Below are positions 35,558-45,145 of a stretch of 64,000 nucleotides of DNA, piece by piece. Under the pieces are notes generated by a model. That model was given only the letters and a program-made list of their open reading frames with translations, did no database searches and had not been told where the DNA came from. This stretch comes from Mariprofundus micogutta (GTDB taxonomy: Bacteria > Pseudomonadota > Zetaproteobacteria > Mariprofundales > Mariprofundaceae), in assembly GCF_001895085.1 (NCBI RefSeq), contig NZ_BDFD01000001.1:124001-188000 (forward strand). Reading direction: 5' to 3'. A program made the position numbers and the translations under genes. How positions within the stretch are numbered: position 1 is the stretch's first letter; every line of letters begins with the position of its first letter.

Positions 35558-35725
35558 AAGTTTCTCTCGCTACTCTGTCGATTCGATTTATCACACATCC
35601 TGCATGCTCAGGATAACGTCTTGCCTGACATTTAACATAGCAAATATCTTACTCAACCGACAAGGCTGAACCATGTCCGGAAAATCAGAGTAGGCTGTAA
35701 GACATCATGGCGTTATGATTGCCAG

Positions 35726-36661
35726 ATGACCCAATTACCTGATCTTTCCGTTTCATTTGCCGGCTTAACACTCCAAACGCCTCTGGTTTTACTCTCGGGC
35801 TGTGTAGGCTTTGGTGAAGAATACACTCGCGTTGAGGGCTGGGATAATCGTGATATTGGTGCGGTCATCCTCAAGGGCACTACACTTGAACCACGCATGG
35901 GTAATGCACCGCATCGCGTATATGAAACGCCTTCGGGTATGCTCAATGCTATTGGCCTGCAGAATCCCGGTGCGCGTTATGTCGTGGATCATATTTTACC
36001 TGAACTTCCGACGGGTGAGACCCAATTCTGGGCCAATGCCAATGGCACTTCCCCGGAAGAATATGGAGAAGTGGCCCGCATCTTTGATGACTCTCCGGTT
36101 ACAGCCATCGAGATCAATATCTCCTGCCCTAATGTTAAGGAAGGCGGCGTACATTTTGGTAATGATCCATGCATGGCAGCCCGTGTCGTGGAAGCAATGC
36201 GTCCACACACCAGCAAACCCCTGATCACCAAATTATCACCTAACAGCGCCGATATTGCAGCAACAGCACGTATGGTTATTGAAGCCGGCACAGATGGCCT
36301 GTCCGTCATCAACACACTGGTCGGCATGGCTGTGGATATAGAAAACAGAACACCTGTAATCGATAACATCTCAGGTGGCCTTTCAGGCCCCTGCATCAAA
36401 CCGGTAGCTTTGTGGAAAATCCATCAAACACGTGCCGTGGCTGCCAAACATCATATCCCTATTCTTGGCCAGGGTGGCATCACCTGTGCAAAAGATGCCA
36501 TCGAATTTGCCATTGTCGGATCAGATGCCATCGGTATCGGCACCGGTCTGTTTTATGACCCGCTCATGTGCGGCAAACTGCTGGGTGATATGTCTGATTA
36601 TCTGGAGCGCAAGAAGCTGAACTCCTATTCCGACCTCGTAGGAACACTTGCTACGAAGTAG
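35726..36661 (+). CDS. pyrD: Dihydroorotate dehydrogenase, class 1B type
   Basis: Oxidises dihydroorotate to orotate in pyrimidine synthesis with FMN. The 311-residue barrel has KGTTLEPRMGN and GLQNPG near the N-terminus and the active-site loop INISCPNVKEGG (catalytic Cys, class 1). ILGQGGI and FMN-phosphate motif AIGIGTGLF are near the end. Class 1B enzymes normally work with PyrK, an FAD/Fe-S subunit, which is not in the window. There is no Shine-Dalgarno. TATGAT ends 6 nt before the ATG, so the mRNA may be leaderless. The nuclease gene overlaps its 3' end by 14 bp. Confidence 0.92.
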   Translation: MTQLPDLSVSFAGLTLQTPLVLLSGCVGFGEEYTRVEGWDNRDIGAVILKGTTLEPRMGNAPHRVYETPSGMLNAIGLQNPGARYVVDHILPELPTGETQFWANANGTSPEEYGEVARIFDDSPVTAIEINISCPNVKEGGVHFGNDPCMAARVVEAMRPHTSKPLITKLSPNSADIAATARMVIEAGTDGLSVINTLVGMAVDIENRTPVIDNISGGLSGPCIKPVALWKIHQTRAVAAKHHIPILGQGGITCAKDAIEFAIVGSDAIGIGTGLFYDPLMCGKLLGDMSDYLERKKLNSYSDLVGTLATK

Positions 36662-37403
36662 CCATAAACCTCAGTTGGTCGGCCTGCTGCTTTGCCTGTG
36701 TCTCTTCGGCAACACAGCACACGCAGGCACACTCTCTATTGTCGGGCACTCGCGCTGGGTAACAGTGGCGAGCGTATTCGATGGTGATACTTTCCGAACG
36801 ATTGCCGGTGAAAAAGTACGTCTGCTGGGCATCAACACGCCTGAAATTGCACATGACAGGCAAGCGGCACAGGTCTTTGGTGACAAGGCCAAAGAGAGGC
36901 TGATCACGCTGATTGCGGGAAAAACAGTGCAGCTGCAATTCGATAACATCAAAAAAGATAAATACGGCCGCACGCTTGCGCATGTGTATCTGAGAAATGG
37001 TGCCTGGGTCAATCAACAACTGGTCAGTGAAGGCCTGGCGCATGTATACACCTTCATGCCCAATCACAAAGGCACCAAACAGCTGCTACAAAGCGAGCGT
37101 TTGGCCAGAAACAATATGGCTGGAATCTGGAAAAGCGAAGCATTCCGCATACTGGATGTCCGCTCTCTAAGTGCTCGTCATATCGGTCAATACCATTTGA
37201 TCAGGGGCTATGTAAAATCCGCACAACGCTGGCGGTTTAATATTGGCAAACTGTCCGTCAGCGTGCCTCGAAAACACCGCCAATGGTTCACTCCGGCTGA
37301 TCTTCCGGAAACCGGAAAGAAGGTGATCGTCAGAGGAAGAATACGTATGTCGGTAAGCGGGCAACTCTATCTCGCCTTGCACTCACCTTTTGATATGGAA
37401 TAA
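36648..37403 (+). CDS. Exported thermonuclease (SNase) family protein
   Basis: A 251-residue protein with a signal peptide ending near TAHA-GT. The staphylococcal-nuclease domain is at about 38-160: VFDGDTFR (Ca-binding Asp), KVRLLGINTPE (Arg and catalytic Glu) and KDKYGRTLAHVYL (second Arg). All key residues are present, so nuclease activity outside the cytoplasm is expected. The C-terminal 75 residues resemble an OB-like nucleic-acid-binding extension, by inference only. The start is TTG 36648 with AGGA 4 nt upstream, inside the pyrD end. No ATG gives a complete signal peptide. Confidence 0.87.
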   Translation: MLRSSHKPQLVGLLLCLCLFGNTAHAGTLSIVGHSRWVTVASVFDGDTFRTIAGEKVRLLGINTPEIAHDRQAAQVFGDKAKERLITLIAGKTVQLQFDNIKKDKYGRTLAHVYLRNGAWVNQQLVSEGLAHVYTFMPNHKGTKQLLQSERLARNNMAGIWKSEAFRILDVRSLSARHIGQYHLIRGYVKSAQRWRFNIGKLSVSVPRKHRQWFTPADLPETGKKVIVRGRIRMSVSGQLYLALHSPFDME

Positions 37404-37423
37404 TTATTGCTAGAGGTATGAAT

Positions 37424-38881
37424 ATGAAGATATCCCGACTCACTACCCTGCTACTTATCATCCCCCTGCTGATGTCATGTGCCAAAAACCCTGCAACCGG
37501 TAATCAGGATTTTGTCATGATGACCGAAGAAGAAGAGCTGCAGATCGGCAAGCAGATTTTTATTGAAATGCGGAAGAACCTGGTTCTGCTACCTAAAGAT
37601 GATCCTTTGGCCATCTACGTTGATCGCGTCGGTCAGAAAGTTGCTGCCACTGCTGACCGTAAAGACCTGTTTTTCCGATTCTATGTCGTGGATGATGATA
37701 CGATTAATGCTTTCGCCCTGCCCGGTGGTTATATCTGTATTCATCGGGGTCTGGTCAACCATATGAACAATGAAGCGGAACTGGCTGCTGTGCTTGGGCA
37801 TGAAGTCGGCCATGTCACGGCTCGTCATTCAGTACAACAGATCTCCAAAGCACGAGCTTATCAAAATGCCATGATGATCACCTCCATCTTTGTCCCTATT
37901 CCGCAAGTTGCAGGCATGCTTGGCAATGTCATGGCCACGGCAATCCTGAAGGGTTATGGACGTGATGCTGAAATGCAGTCGGATGAATTATCCATCCGTT
38001 ACCTGACTCAGGCGGGTTACGACCCCAGAGCAACCATTGGCATATTAAAAACCTTGCATCGACTCGGGGAAATTGACACCAAAGAAAAAACCGATGCCGG
38101 TGAAAAAGTTGAACCATATCATGGTGCTTTCGCATCACATCCTGAAACATCCAAACGTGTGGATGCAGCCATTGCCAAAGCTTCCGGAATCAAAGGTCGC
38201 GGAGGCCTCATCAACCGTGAAGCCATGCTTGCAGCAATCGATGGTTATGCTTACGGCGACAGTGCAGAACAGGGCGCTGTAGTTGGCAGACGTTTCCTGC
38301 ATCCTCAGCTGGGAGTTCAACTGGAGTTTCCCAAGGATTGGGTCATCACCAATTCAGCACAGGCAGTCACTGCACGCATCAGGAAACAGAAAGTGTACTT
38401 TATGTTCACCATGGAAGATCTGCAAAAGCGCCAGAGTGCCGAAGAGATCATCAGAAAAATGTTCACCGACAGACATATTCTGAAGGTTGAAACAGGCGTA
38501 CAACAAGGCATGCCCTATGCACATGCAAAAATTCGCGAATCTGCACCCAATGTCAGCCTGGCTATGATTGATTCACATGTGTTTCTGGATGGCAGAAAAG
38601 CTTATAAGCTTACCATGTGGAGTGAGCGCGACAAGTTCGATCAATATGAGAATCAGTTCGCTCGGATTGCTAAAAGTTTCGGCAAATATAATAAAGAACG
38701 CGATGGCGATATTCCGCGCATTCAGGTGTATAAATGGAAAGCCGGAGATTCATGGCAGCTGCTGGCCAATCGCAACAATAATATCCTGGGCAGATTCACT
38801 GCCGATAAAATTGCCGCACTCAATGGCATGGAGCTGAGTGAAACTCCGCCTGCAGGAAAGTTGATAAAAACAGTAAAATAA
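37424..38881 (+). CDS. M48 family zinc metalloprotease lipoprotein
   Basis: A 485-residue lipoprotein with signal peptide and lipobox LLMSC at about residues 15-19. The M48 peptidase domain has HEVGHVTARHSVQ (zinc HExxH) near 127 and a third ligand in GRDAEMQSDELSIRYL. The C-terminal region includes a module resembling a LysM-like or BepA-associated end (KWKAGDSWQLLANRNNN). Homologues such as BepA/LoiP assemble or degrade outer-membrane proteins in the periplasm. ATG 37424 is preferred over 37418 because AGAGG is 7 nt from the second and abuts the first. It is 20 bp downstream of the nuclease gene, so likely the same transcript. Confidence 0.9.
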   Translation: MKISRLTTLLLIIPLLMSCAKNPATGNQDFVMMTEEEELQIGKQIFIEMRKNLVLLPKDDPLAIYVDRVGQKVAATADRKDLFFRFYVVDDDTINAFALPGGYICIHRGLVNHMNNEAELAAVLGHEVGHVTARHSVQQISKARAYQNAMMITSIFVPIPQVAGMLGNVMATAILKGYGRDAEMQSDELSIRYLTQAGYDPRATIGILKTLHRLGEIDTKEKTDAGEKVEPYHGAFASHPETSKRVDAAIAKASGIKGRGGLINREAMLAAIDGYAYGDSAEQGAVVGRRFLHPQLGVQLEFPKDWVITNSAQAVTARIRKQKVYFMFTMEDLQKRQSAEEIIRKMFTDRHILKVETGVQQGMPYAHAKIRESAPNVSLAMIDSHVFLDGRKAYKLTMWSERDKFDQYENQFARIAKSFGKYNKERDGDIPRIQVYKWKAGDSWQLLANRNNNILGRFTADKIAALNGMELSETPPAGKLIKTVK

Positions 38882-39015
38882 CTATCCGGCCCGGAACTTG
38901 CTCGTAACCAGCGACAGGTAATCAATGCTGTAGTAATATGAGGGGATGATGACACAATATATGAAATATCACGCCAATATTAGTGTTATATCTTTCTGCT
39001 CCTGCCGGAGAAACA

Positions 39016-40968
39016 ATGATGCATCATAATGCCAATGATTTCCCCCTGCTTGACCATGTTTCAAGCGGTGTTCTGGCCATTGATCTGGCTGGTAATATAG
39101 TATTATGGAACAAAACGCTTGAGCAGTGGTATGGGGAGAACCGGGAAAGTATGCTTGGCAAAAGCATCTACGACTGTTTTCCACTCCTGAAACAGGAAGA
39201 AATCAGAACCCGCATCAACAGCATTTTTCAAGATCAAGATGGTTCAACGCTGACATTCGGACCCGACCAACTTCTTTTTCCGTGCACCTTGTCCGATGGC
39301 AAAACAAGAGCCCAGCAAGTTACCGTCTCACTGCTAACTGACCATGCTCTGGCACTATTCAGCATTGAGGATCAAAGCAATCAATATGAACTCGTAAAAA
39401 ACTACAAGCAAGTGGCCAAAGATCTGCAAACAGAGCTTGAACAAAAAGCCGCTCTTGAAAGCCGCAATGCCAGATTGATCAGCGCTATTGATCAGGCTGG
39501 TGAGGCGGTCGTGATTATCAACCACAGCGGCGACATTGAATATGTAAACAAAGCCTTTTATCAGCAGACAGGCTGGAACAAGGATGAAATCGACTCCATC
39601 AGTTTTTATAACGGTTTGTTTGCTGATCGTTATGAAAGTTTCAAAACACATATTGATGGGGTATTCACAGCTGGAGAAACCTGGCAAGGCAGGCAGGAGA
39701 TCACCTGTAAAGATGGCAGCAGCTTTACAGCTTCCATCAGCATCGCCCCCATTACCGATCAGCATGGTAATGTCACACATTCGGTTATCATTCAGGAAGA
39801 TATCAGCCAGCAGGTTATCGTTGATGAAAAGCTTCGCCACTCGCAAAAACAGGAGGCTTTGATAACACTGGTCGGCGGAATCGCTCACGATTTCAATAAC
39901 CTTCTCGCAGGACTCGTTGGACAGGCTTATCTCGCTGCCCGTGAAGTCAAAGCCATGCCGAAAACGGCAGAGCGACTGAAAAAAATTCAGATGATATCCC
40001 AGGAAGCATCTGAAATTGTTAAACAGTTGCTCACCTTTGCACGTCAGGGTGAACATGAATCAAAAGAGTTCCCGCTCGATGCATTTATCAAGGAATTTTC
40101 CAAACTGGCCCAGCATACCGTGCCTGAGTCCATCAAGTGGTCCTTTGACTTCAATCAAGCCAACTATGCCTTTCGAGGTGATGCCAATCAGCTTCAACAA
40201 TCACTACTGAATATTGTACAAAACGCAGTGGAAGCATGCTCGGATACCGCTGAAGCCCAAATTTCTCTGATACTAAAACCGCTGCAAGACGATGAGGATA
40301 CCTTCAGGTTTATCAAAAAATACCCGGTGCTACGCTACGGTAATTTCGCCCATATTCTCATTAAAGATAACGGCTGTGGCATTATGGCAGAAAACCTCAG
40401 TAAGGTATTCGACCCGTTCTATAGCACCAAACAACTGGGTAGCGGTCTTGGCCTCGCTATCGTTATGGGCTGCGTACGCCATCACCATGGTATCATTGAT
40501 GTAAACAGCAAACAGGATGAAGGTACATCCGTACATCTCTTTTTGCCCATGAAAGCTGTTAAACCTGAGCAAGACTTCTCTCACCCACAGGGACTGACCA
40601 GTGCAAAAATTCTTTTGGTTGATGACGACACGAGAGTACTTGAGCCAACAAAAGAGCTATTGGAAAGCATGGGGCACGATGTAGAGCTGGCCTGTGATGG
40701 TCAGGATGCATGTGAGAAATTTGAATCTAATCCGGATAGTTGGGATATTGTTATCACCGATATGGTTATGCCGCGTATGAATGGCCTGGATTCCGCAATA
40801 CGCATGCGTTCATCACGCCCTGATATACCGATTATATTTGCCACCGGTTATGATCAGTCACTGGTCATTGAAAACACGCGAAAAATGAAGAACTCGGTTC
40901 TCATAGGAAAACCATTCAATCCGGATGAACTCGATCAAATCATCCTGAAAATGATCAAAAAAAGTTAG
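39016..40968 (+). CDS. Soluble PAS-PAS hybrid sensor histidine kinase
   Basis: About 650 residues with no membrane segment. It has two PAS domains (around 10-115 and 160-280, the second with EYVNKAFYQQTGW and a following PAC EDISQQ). The phosphoacceptor helix is LVGGIAHDFNNLLAGLVG. HATPase shows IVQNAVEACSD, DNGCGIM and LGSGLGLAIVMG, and a receiver has VDDDTRVLEP and ITDMVMPRMNG. ATG 39016 has GGAG before it, and an earlier Met lacks one. The gap 38882-39015 holds an AT-rich imperfect inverted repeat near 38962-38990 but no clear promoter. It ends over the convergent hydrolase gene with a 4-bp overlap. Confidence 0.9.
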   Translation: MMHHNANDFPLLDHVSSGVLAIDLAGNIVLWNKTLEQWYGENRESMLGKSIYDCFPLLKQEEIRTRINSIFQDQDGSTLTFGPDQLLFPCTLSDGKTRAQQVTVSLLTDHALALFSIEDQSNQYELVKNYKQVAKDLQTELEQKAALESRNARLISAIDQAGEAVVIINHSGDIEYVNKAFYQQTGWNKDEIDSISFYNGLFADRYESFKTHIDGVFTAGETWQGRQEITCKDGSSFTASISIAPITDQHGNVTHSVIIQEDISQQVIVDEKLRHSQKQEALITLVGGIAHDFNNLLAGLVGQAYLAAREVKAMPKTAERLKKIQMISQEASEIVKQLLTFARQGEHESKEFPLDAFIKEFSKLAQHTVPESIKWSFDFNQANYAFRGDANQLQQSLLNIVQNAVEACSDTAEAQISLILKPLQDDEDTFRFIKKYPVLRYGNFAHILIKDNGCGIMAENLSKVFDPFYSTKQLGSGLGLAIVMGCVRHHHGIIDVNSKQDEGTSVHLFLPMKAVKPEQDFSHPQGLTSAKILLVDDDTRVLEPTKELLESMGHDVELACDGQDACEKFESNPDSWDIVITDMVMPRMNGLDSAIRMRSSRPDIPIIFATGYDQSLVIENTRKMKNSVLIGKPFNPDELDQIILKMIKKS

Positions 40969-41597
40969 CTCAGTTCAGCGCGAACATCTGTCAGCAAAAA
41001 ATCAGCCATTTGATTCATATGCTGCGGAAAAAAATGCCCTGCTCCTTCAATCGGATGAAAGTGGATATTTGACTTACCCTTGACGCTGCCTTCTACCCTC
41101 TCAAATGGAACTATCTCATCAGAGGTTCCTGAAATGACCGTAACCGGCCTGTTTTCACCGACCATAAAAGAAAATGACCACAGATTGACGGCAGGAGCCA
41201 CAGCAAACATATGTGCTACACGATCATCTGTTCTTGCCGCCTGTAAACCTGCGTAACAACCAAATGAGAAGCCAGCCAGCCATAGTCTTGATTCAGGATG
41301 CATCTCCTCCATCCAGTCCAGCGCCGCACGGGCATCATCGGCTTCACCCCGCCCCTCATCCCACTCACCTTCAGACTGTTCAACTCCGCGAAAATTAAAG
41401 CGCAATACAGAGCAACCGGCATCTTCAAAGGCTCGTGCCATCCAGTAGACCACCTTATTTCGCATCGTACCGCCATAAACCGGATGAGGGTGGCACACAA
41501 CGACTGCAGGGCGATCAGGTCGGCCGGGATGATAAAGCGATTGCAGCACACCTGCAGGTCCCTGAATAAATATCTTTTTATGCTGATAATCGCTCAA
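40965..41597 (-). CDS. Alpha/beta hydrolase
   Basis: A 210-residue single-domain hydrolase. It has the oxyanion-side motif VVVCHPHPVYGGTMRNKVV near residue 32 and nucleophile elbow GFSFG near 110. Asp in SGTSDEIVP near 158 and His in GAGHFFP near 190 complete a Ser-Asp-His triad. The HPHPxxGGxM pattern groups it with small bacterial hydrolases often annotated as alpha/beta superfamily hydrolase (CocE/NonD or dienelactone-like). The physiological substrate is unknown. It starts with TTG 41597, overlapping the stop of the disrupted ArsC-family gene upstream, so it would be coupled to an intact version of that gene. Confidence 0.88.
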   Translation of the reverse strand: MSDYQHKKIFIQGPAGVLQSLYHPGRPDRPAVVVCHPHPVYGGTMRNKVVYWMARAFEDAGCSVLRFNFRGVEQSEGEWDEGRGEADDARAALDWMEEMHPESRLWLAGFSFGCYAGLQAARTDDRVAHMFAVAPAVNLWSFSFMVGENRPVTVISGTSDEIVPFERVEGSVKGKSNIHFHPIEGAGHFFPQHMNQMADFLLTDVRAELS

Positions 41598-41937
41598 CTG
41601 AACAGCTCGGCATAACGCTGAGCTGAAAACCCCACCTCAATGTGGCCATCAAAGATCAGGACCGGGCGTTTGATCATCGAAGGATTATCGCACATCAGCG
41701 CAACTGCCTTCTCCAGATCGATGTCCCCTTTCTGATCACTGCCAAGTTTAGCCAGGTCAAACCACGTCGATTTAACAGCACTTCCCAGCCAAACTGTTCG
41801 CACCAGGTTCGCAATAAGGCAGCATCAATGCCCTCTTTTTTATAGTTATGAAAGTCATAAGAAACACCATGTGTTTCAAGCCATAGTTTGGCTTTTTTGA
41901 TCGTATCACAGTTAGGGATACCGAACATTATTATCAT
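41594..41937 (-). pseudogene. ArsC/Spx-family reductase (YffB-like), frameshifted
   Basis: Two overlapping frames together make one arsenate-reductase-like protein of about 115 residues. The upstream frame (41937-41695) has FGIPNCDTIKKAKLWLE with the active Cys, through EVLLNRRG. The downstream frame (ending 41594) resumes TWFDLAKLGSDQKG and runs through PSMIKRPVLIFDG. The break is at 41761-41770. Restoring a second copy of the 10-mer TCGACGTGGT would give NRRGSTWFDLA without a break, so I infer loss of one copy of a 10-bp direct repeat. It may be a real pseudogene or a sequencing collapse. The start at 41937 is followed by the hydrolase gene. Confidence 0.8.
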
Positions 41938-42017
41938 TGTTTCATCCTTGATTAGTCTATCTCAAAAGCTGAAAAACACCCTTTCAGGCAATCAATCCGG
42001 CTCTTTTGCAGAGCAAT

Positions 42018-42614
42018 TTAATGATCCTGTTCACGGATAAAGGCAAAGAATTCCAGCGCTCCTTCAGACTTTAGCGGCGTCACCACCATTTCAACCGAAA
42101 ATTCAAAACCATCACGATGAAGAGCCTGCGTATGCATTGGTTTATACAACCACGGACCTATTTTATTCTGTTGATAGTGGCTCATGCCCTTGATGTGCGC
42201 CTCGCGCAAACGCTCCGGGATAATCATGGTAATCTGTTTACCAATAATTTTATGGCGAGGCCAGCCGAACAATACCTCCGCACTCCGGTTCCACTCGTTG
42301 ATGCACCCCTGACTATCCATACTCACATAAGCGTCATAACTGCAATCGATCACTTCATGCAGACGCTCACTTTTTTTTCGTATCTGCTCCTGCATAATCT
42401 TCTGTTGGTTTACTGCATGTTGGGCATAATAACCAAAGCCAATCACTGCTATAGAGATAAGCACGCGCATCCATATTTCATCGGCATCGGGGCTGAAGAG
42501 ATTATTGATAAATGTATCATTGCCAAAAATAAAGGAGTGCAATAGAGCTTCGATGATCCAGAACAGGATCGCCACCAGAATCCCCAATTTTAGCAAGCCT
42601 ACCCTCTGTAGCAT
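42018..42614 (-). CDS. Membrane-anchored PAS-domain protein
   Basis: About 198 residues. It has two hydrophobic helices (LGILVAILFWIIEALLHSF near 10-28 and VLISIAVIGFGYYAQ near 52-66), a short coiled coil and one PAS domain (residues about 88-195). The PAS has DAYVSMDSQGCINEWNRSAE and GKQITMIIPERLREAH. No kinase, cyclase or other output domain follows. It could be a sensor subunit or an anti-partner for one of the nearby kinases, which is inference. ATG 42614 is chosen over 42656 because AGGAGGGGG lies just upstream. Confidence 0.8.
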   Translation of the reverse strand: MLQRVGLLKLGILVAILFWIIEALLHSFIFGNDTFINNLFSPDADEIWMRVLISIAVIGFGYYAQHAVNQQKIMQEQIRKKSERLHEVIDCSYDAYVSMDSQGCINEWNRSAEVLFGWPRHKIIGKQITMIIPERLREAHIKGMSHYQQNKIGPWLYKPMHTQALHRDGFEFSVEMVVTPLKSEGALEFFAFIREQDH

Positions 42615-42674
42615 GTCGCCCCCTCCTGAAGAAAAGCACCATCCATGGTGCAACAAGGTTAATATGACGTTCTG

Positions 42675-43514
42675 TTATTCCCGTTGCAACGCATATTGTG
42701 CAAAAAGCTGATGATTTGACGCACTCTGATCGAGATACAAACTCAACAATGACAGTTTTGCAGGTTGATCAAGCACATCCGATAATACGGTATGGAAACG
42801 ATCTCCCCCCAGCAAGCTAAGATGCGTCGTTAAAAAAAGGCGATCAAGCACCTGAGCAGAAATCAGTGTTCGGTGTACTTCCGGACCAGCAATCATATAA
42901 GCACTTCGATACGAAGCATCGATTAGCCATTGTTTCAATGCACTGCCACTGACCGCATCCGTTTCAAACACATGTACCGAAATATCCGCCTGTTTGAGCC
43001 GCTGCAGTTTTTCTGCAGAAGCGCCACAGCCGGTCAGCACTGAAACTGTGCGGCCTTGTAACTTATCCAATGCTGAGAGTGGGATATCAAGACTATTGGA
43101 AATCACTACGACATCCGGCTGTGCTTTGAGCCCTTGTTGTTTACGCCAGCTGAGAAGGTCCGCATATGCCGGTTCCATGCCCACCGGCAACAGATCCTGT
43201 GCCTGGCCTTTGGCAAGCTGACGAAAATAACGCGCTGAAGTGATCATCACATCGGCTTGCGCCGCCAGTTCCTGATATAGCCGCCAGTCACGTTTATTGG
43301 CAATCGATGCAGGCACCGCAAATTCACCGGACTGTTCATGAAACAACGAGATACGCCCGTCCACACTGCTAATATAATTGGCATAAATCAGCACATCGCC
43401 AGCTACCGCTTGTCGATGCAGATCCAGCATCTGGTATACGCCATATAAACTCTGAGACTCATGTGGCATCGGATATAAGCGCAGCAGACTATGATCTTCC
43501 TGAAAACTACTCAT
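42675..43514 (-). CDS. RibD C-terminal / dihydrofolate-reductase-fold protein
   Basis: A 279-residue protein with the RibD_C fold. It has ANYISSVDGRISL near 45, RDWRLYQELAAQADVMITSARYFRQLAKG spread over 75-105, and a C-terminal LDRLFLTTHLSLLGGDRFH. The family includes riboflavin pyrimidine reductases and stand-alone reductases of unknown substrate. The deaminase domain of RibD is absent. It would bind NADPH. No other riboflavin genes are nearby, so the pathway is uncertain. It diverges from ung. Confidence 0.8.
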   Translation of the reverse strand: MSSFQEDHSLLRLYPMPHESQSLYGVYQMLDLHRQAVAGDVLIYANYISSVDGRISLFHEQSGEFAVPASIANKRDWRLYQELAAQADVMITSARYFRQLAKGQAQDLLPVGMEPAYADLLSWRKQQGLKAQPDVVVISNSLDIPLSALDKLQGRTVSVLTGCGASAEKLQRLKQADISVHVFETDAVSGSALKQWLIDASYRSAYMIAGPEVHRTLISAQVLDRLFLTTHLSLLGGDRFHTVLSDVLDQPAKLSLLSLYLDQSASNHQLFAQYALQRE

Positions 43515-43604
43515 ACGATGTCACTCTTCATATTCCGCCATAAGAATAAAGCAGAAGTTCCCTGCACCATCACATTCAGGCTCTCATTATCTTACAAAAC
43601 AGTT

Positions 43605-44348
43605 ATGCTTTTGCATGTGAAAAGTACACCACACATATCAGCGTCCTGGGATCGATATCTGGCCGGAGAATTTGAGCTGCCCTATATGCAGGAACTTTTT
43701 GCATTTCTCCAATCTCAGGAGAGTGCCCGGATTTATCCAGCCAGAGAAAACTGGTTTGCCGCATTTGAACAAACACCGTTCGACGATGTGAGGGTGGTCA
43801 TCCTCGGGCAGGACCCTTACCACGGACCGGGCCAGGCACATGGACTCAGTTTTTCAGTTCCCTTTGGTGAGAAAGTCCCGCCATCGCTGCGTAATATTTA
43901 TAAAGAGTTAAATAGTGACCTTGGCATGGGAACACCCGAGCACGGCTGCCTGACATCGTGGGCCAAACAGGGCGTACTGCTACTAAATGCCACACTGACA
44001 GTGGAAGAGAAAACACCCGGCTCACATCAGAATCGCGGCTGGGAGCAGTTTACAGATGCTGCCATTGAGGCGCTTAACACTCACAGGCAAAACCTCGTAT
44101 TCATGTTGTGGGGCAAATATGCCCAGGATAAAGGGGCTGGCATTGATACCTCCCGTCATCTGGTGCTCGAAGCCCGGCATCCTTCTCCCTTTTCCGCCTA
44201 TCGTGGATTCTTCGGCTGCCAGCACTTCTCCAAAACCAATGCATATCTGGAAGCACACCAGCAACAAGCCATTGATTGGCGATTACCGGATGCTCTGCCA
44301 AACCCGAAAGCGCAGATCGGATTCGATTTTTCAACACCATCCCCATAG
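43605..44348 (+). CDS. ung: Uracil-DNA glycosylase (family 1)
   Basis: Removes uracil from DNA in base-excision repair. It has the water-activating motif VVILGQDPYHGPGQAHG (catalytic Asp), VLLLNATLTVE, and the DNA-intercalation loop HPSPFSAYRGFFGCQHFSKT near the C-terminus, all intact. The frame opens at 43491, overlapping the divergent RibD-like gene. ATG 43605 gives 247 residues and a normal N-terminus (SWDRYLAGEFELPYMQ), and GTG 43617 is also possible. No strong Shine-Dalgarno is seen for either. The DUF4197 gene follows 33 bp later. Confidence 0.95.
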   Translation: MLLHVKSTPHISASWDRYLAGEFELPYMQELFAFLQSQESARIYPARENWFAAFEQTPFDDVRVVILGQDPYHGPGQAHGLSFSVPFGEKVPPSLRNIYKELNSDLGMGTPEHGCLTSWAKQGVLLLNATLTVEEKTPGSHQNRGWEQFTDAAIEALNTHRQNLVFMLWGKYAQDKGAGIDTSRHLVLEARHPSPFSAYRGFFGCQHFSKTNAYLEAHQQQAIDWRLPDALPNPKAQIGFDFSTPSP

Positions 44349-44381
44349 AGTGGCAACAGAACATCCTATGGAGGTGGTCGC

Positions 44382-45137
44382 ATGTCCAAACCAGTATGGA
44401 GAACATCTGTCATAGCCGTCGCACTACTCATCACACCGGGCATCGCGTTTGCCGGATGGATGGATCAGCTTGGCGGCATACTTGGAGAAACAGGCCGAAG
44501 CAGTCAGCCTGCAGCAAACACCTCAACCACAGCCCTGAGTAATTCGGATATGGTGGCCGGTCTGAAAGATGCATTGCGTGTCGGCTCGGAACGGGTCGTT
44601 GGTCAGTTAAGCAAAACGGACGGCTTCAATAAAGATCCGAAAATTCATATTCCACTACCGCAAAACCTGCAAAGAGTGAAATCCGCACTCGCTGCGGTTG
44701 GCATGGGATATATGATGGATGATCTGGAGTTAAAACTGAACCGTGCAGCAGAAACTGCCACACCCAAAGCCAAACGCATTTTCGGCGATGCCATCAAGGC
44801 CATGACCATCAACGATGCAAAGAACATACTCAGAGGCCCTGATGATGCCGCCACCCGATATTTCAAGGGCAAGATGAGCAAACCACTGTCTGATGAGATG
44901 AAACCGGTTGTGCAGCAGGCTTTAAGCCAGGCCGGTGCAGTTCAATCATACGATGCAGTCATGGGACAATATCAGTCATTGCCATTTGTACCGGACGTTA
45001 AAGCCAACCTGACCCAGCACGTACTCGATCTGGGTTTAAAGGGTGTTTTTCACTATATGGCAGCTGAAGAAGCAGCCATTCGCAAAAATCCGGCCCGGCG
45101 CACCACTGAAATTCTGCAAAAGGTGTTCACGAACTAG
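44382..45137 (+). CDS. DUF4197 family exported protein
   Basis: A 251-residue protein with a signal peptide (VIAVALLITPGIAFA-GW) followed by an all-helical body. The pattern GLKDALRVGSERVVGQLSKTDGF, IHIPLPQNLQ, LELKLNRAAETATPKAK and YQSLPFVPDVKANLTQHVLD matches the DUF4197 family of periplasmic or outer-membrane-associated proteins. No function is established that I know of. GGAGG lies upstream of the ATG. It stands between ung and the convergent kinase gene with no terminator visible. Confidence 0.85.
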   Translation: MSKPVWRTSVIAVALLITPGIAFAGWMDQLGGILGETGRSSQPAANTSTTALSNSDMVAGLKDALRVGSERVVGQLSKTDGFNKDPKIHIPLPQNLQRVKSALAAVGMGYMMDDLELKLNRAAETATPKAKRIFGDAIKAMTINDAKNILRGPDDAATRYFKGKMSKPLSDEMKPVVQQALSQAGAVQSYDAVMGQYQSLPFVPDVKANLTQHVLDLGLKGVFHYMAAEEAAIRKNPARRTTEILQKVFTN

Positions 45138-45145
45138 GGATTGGT

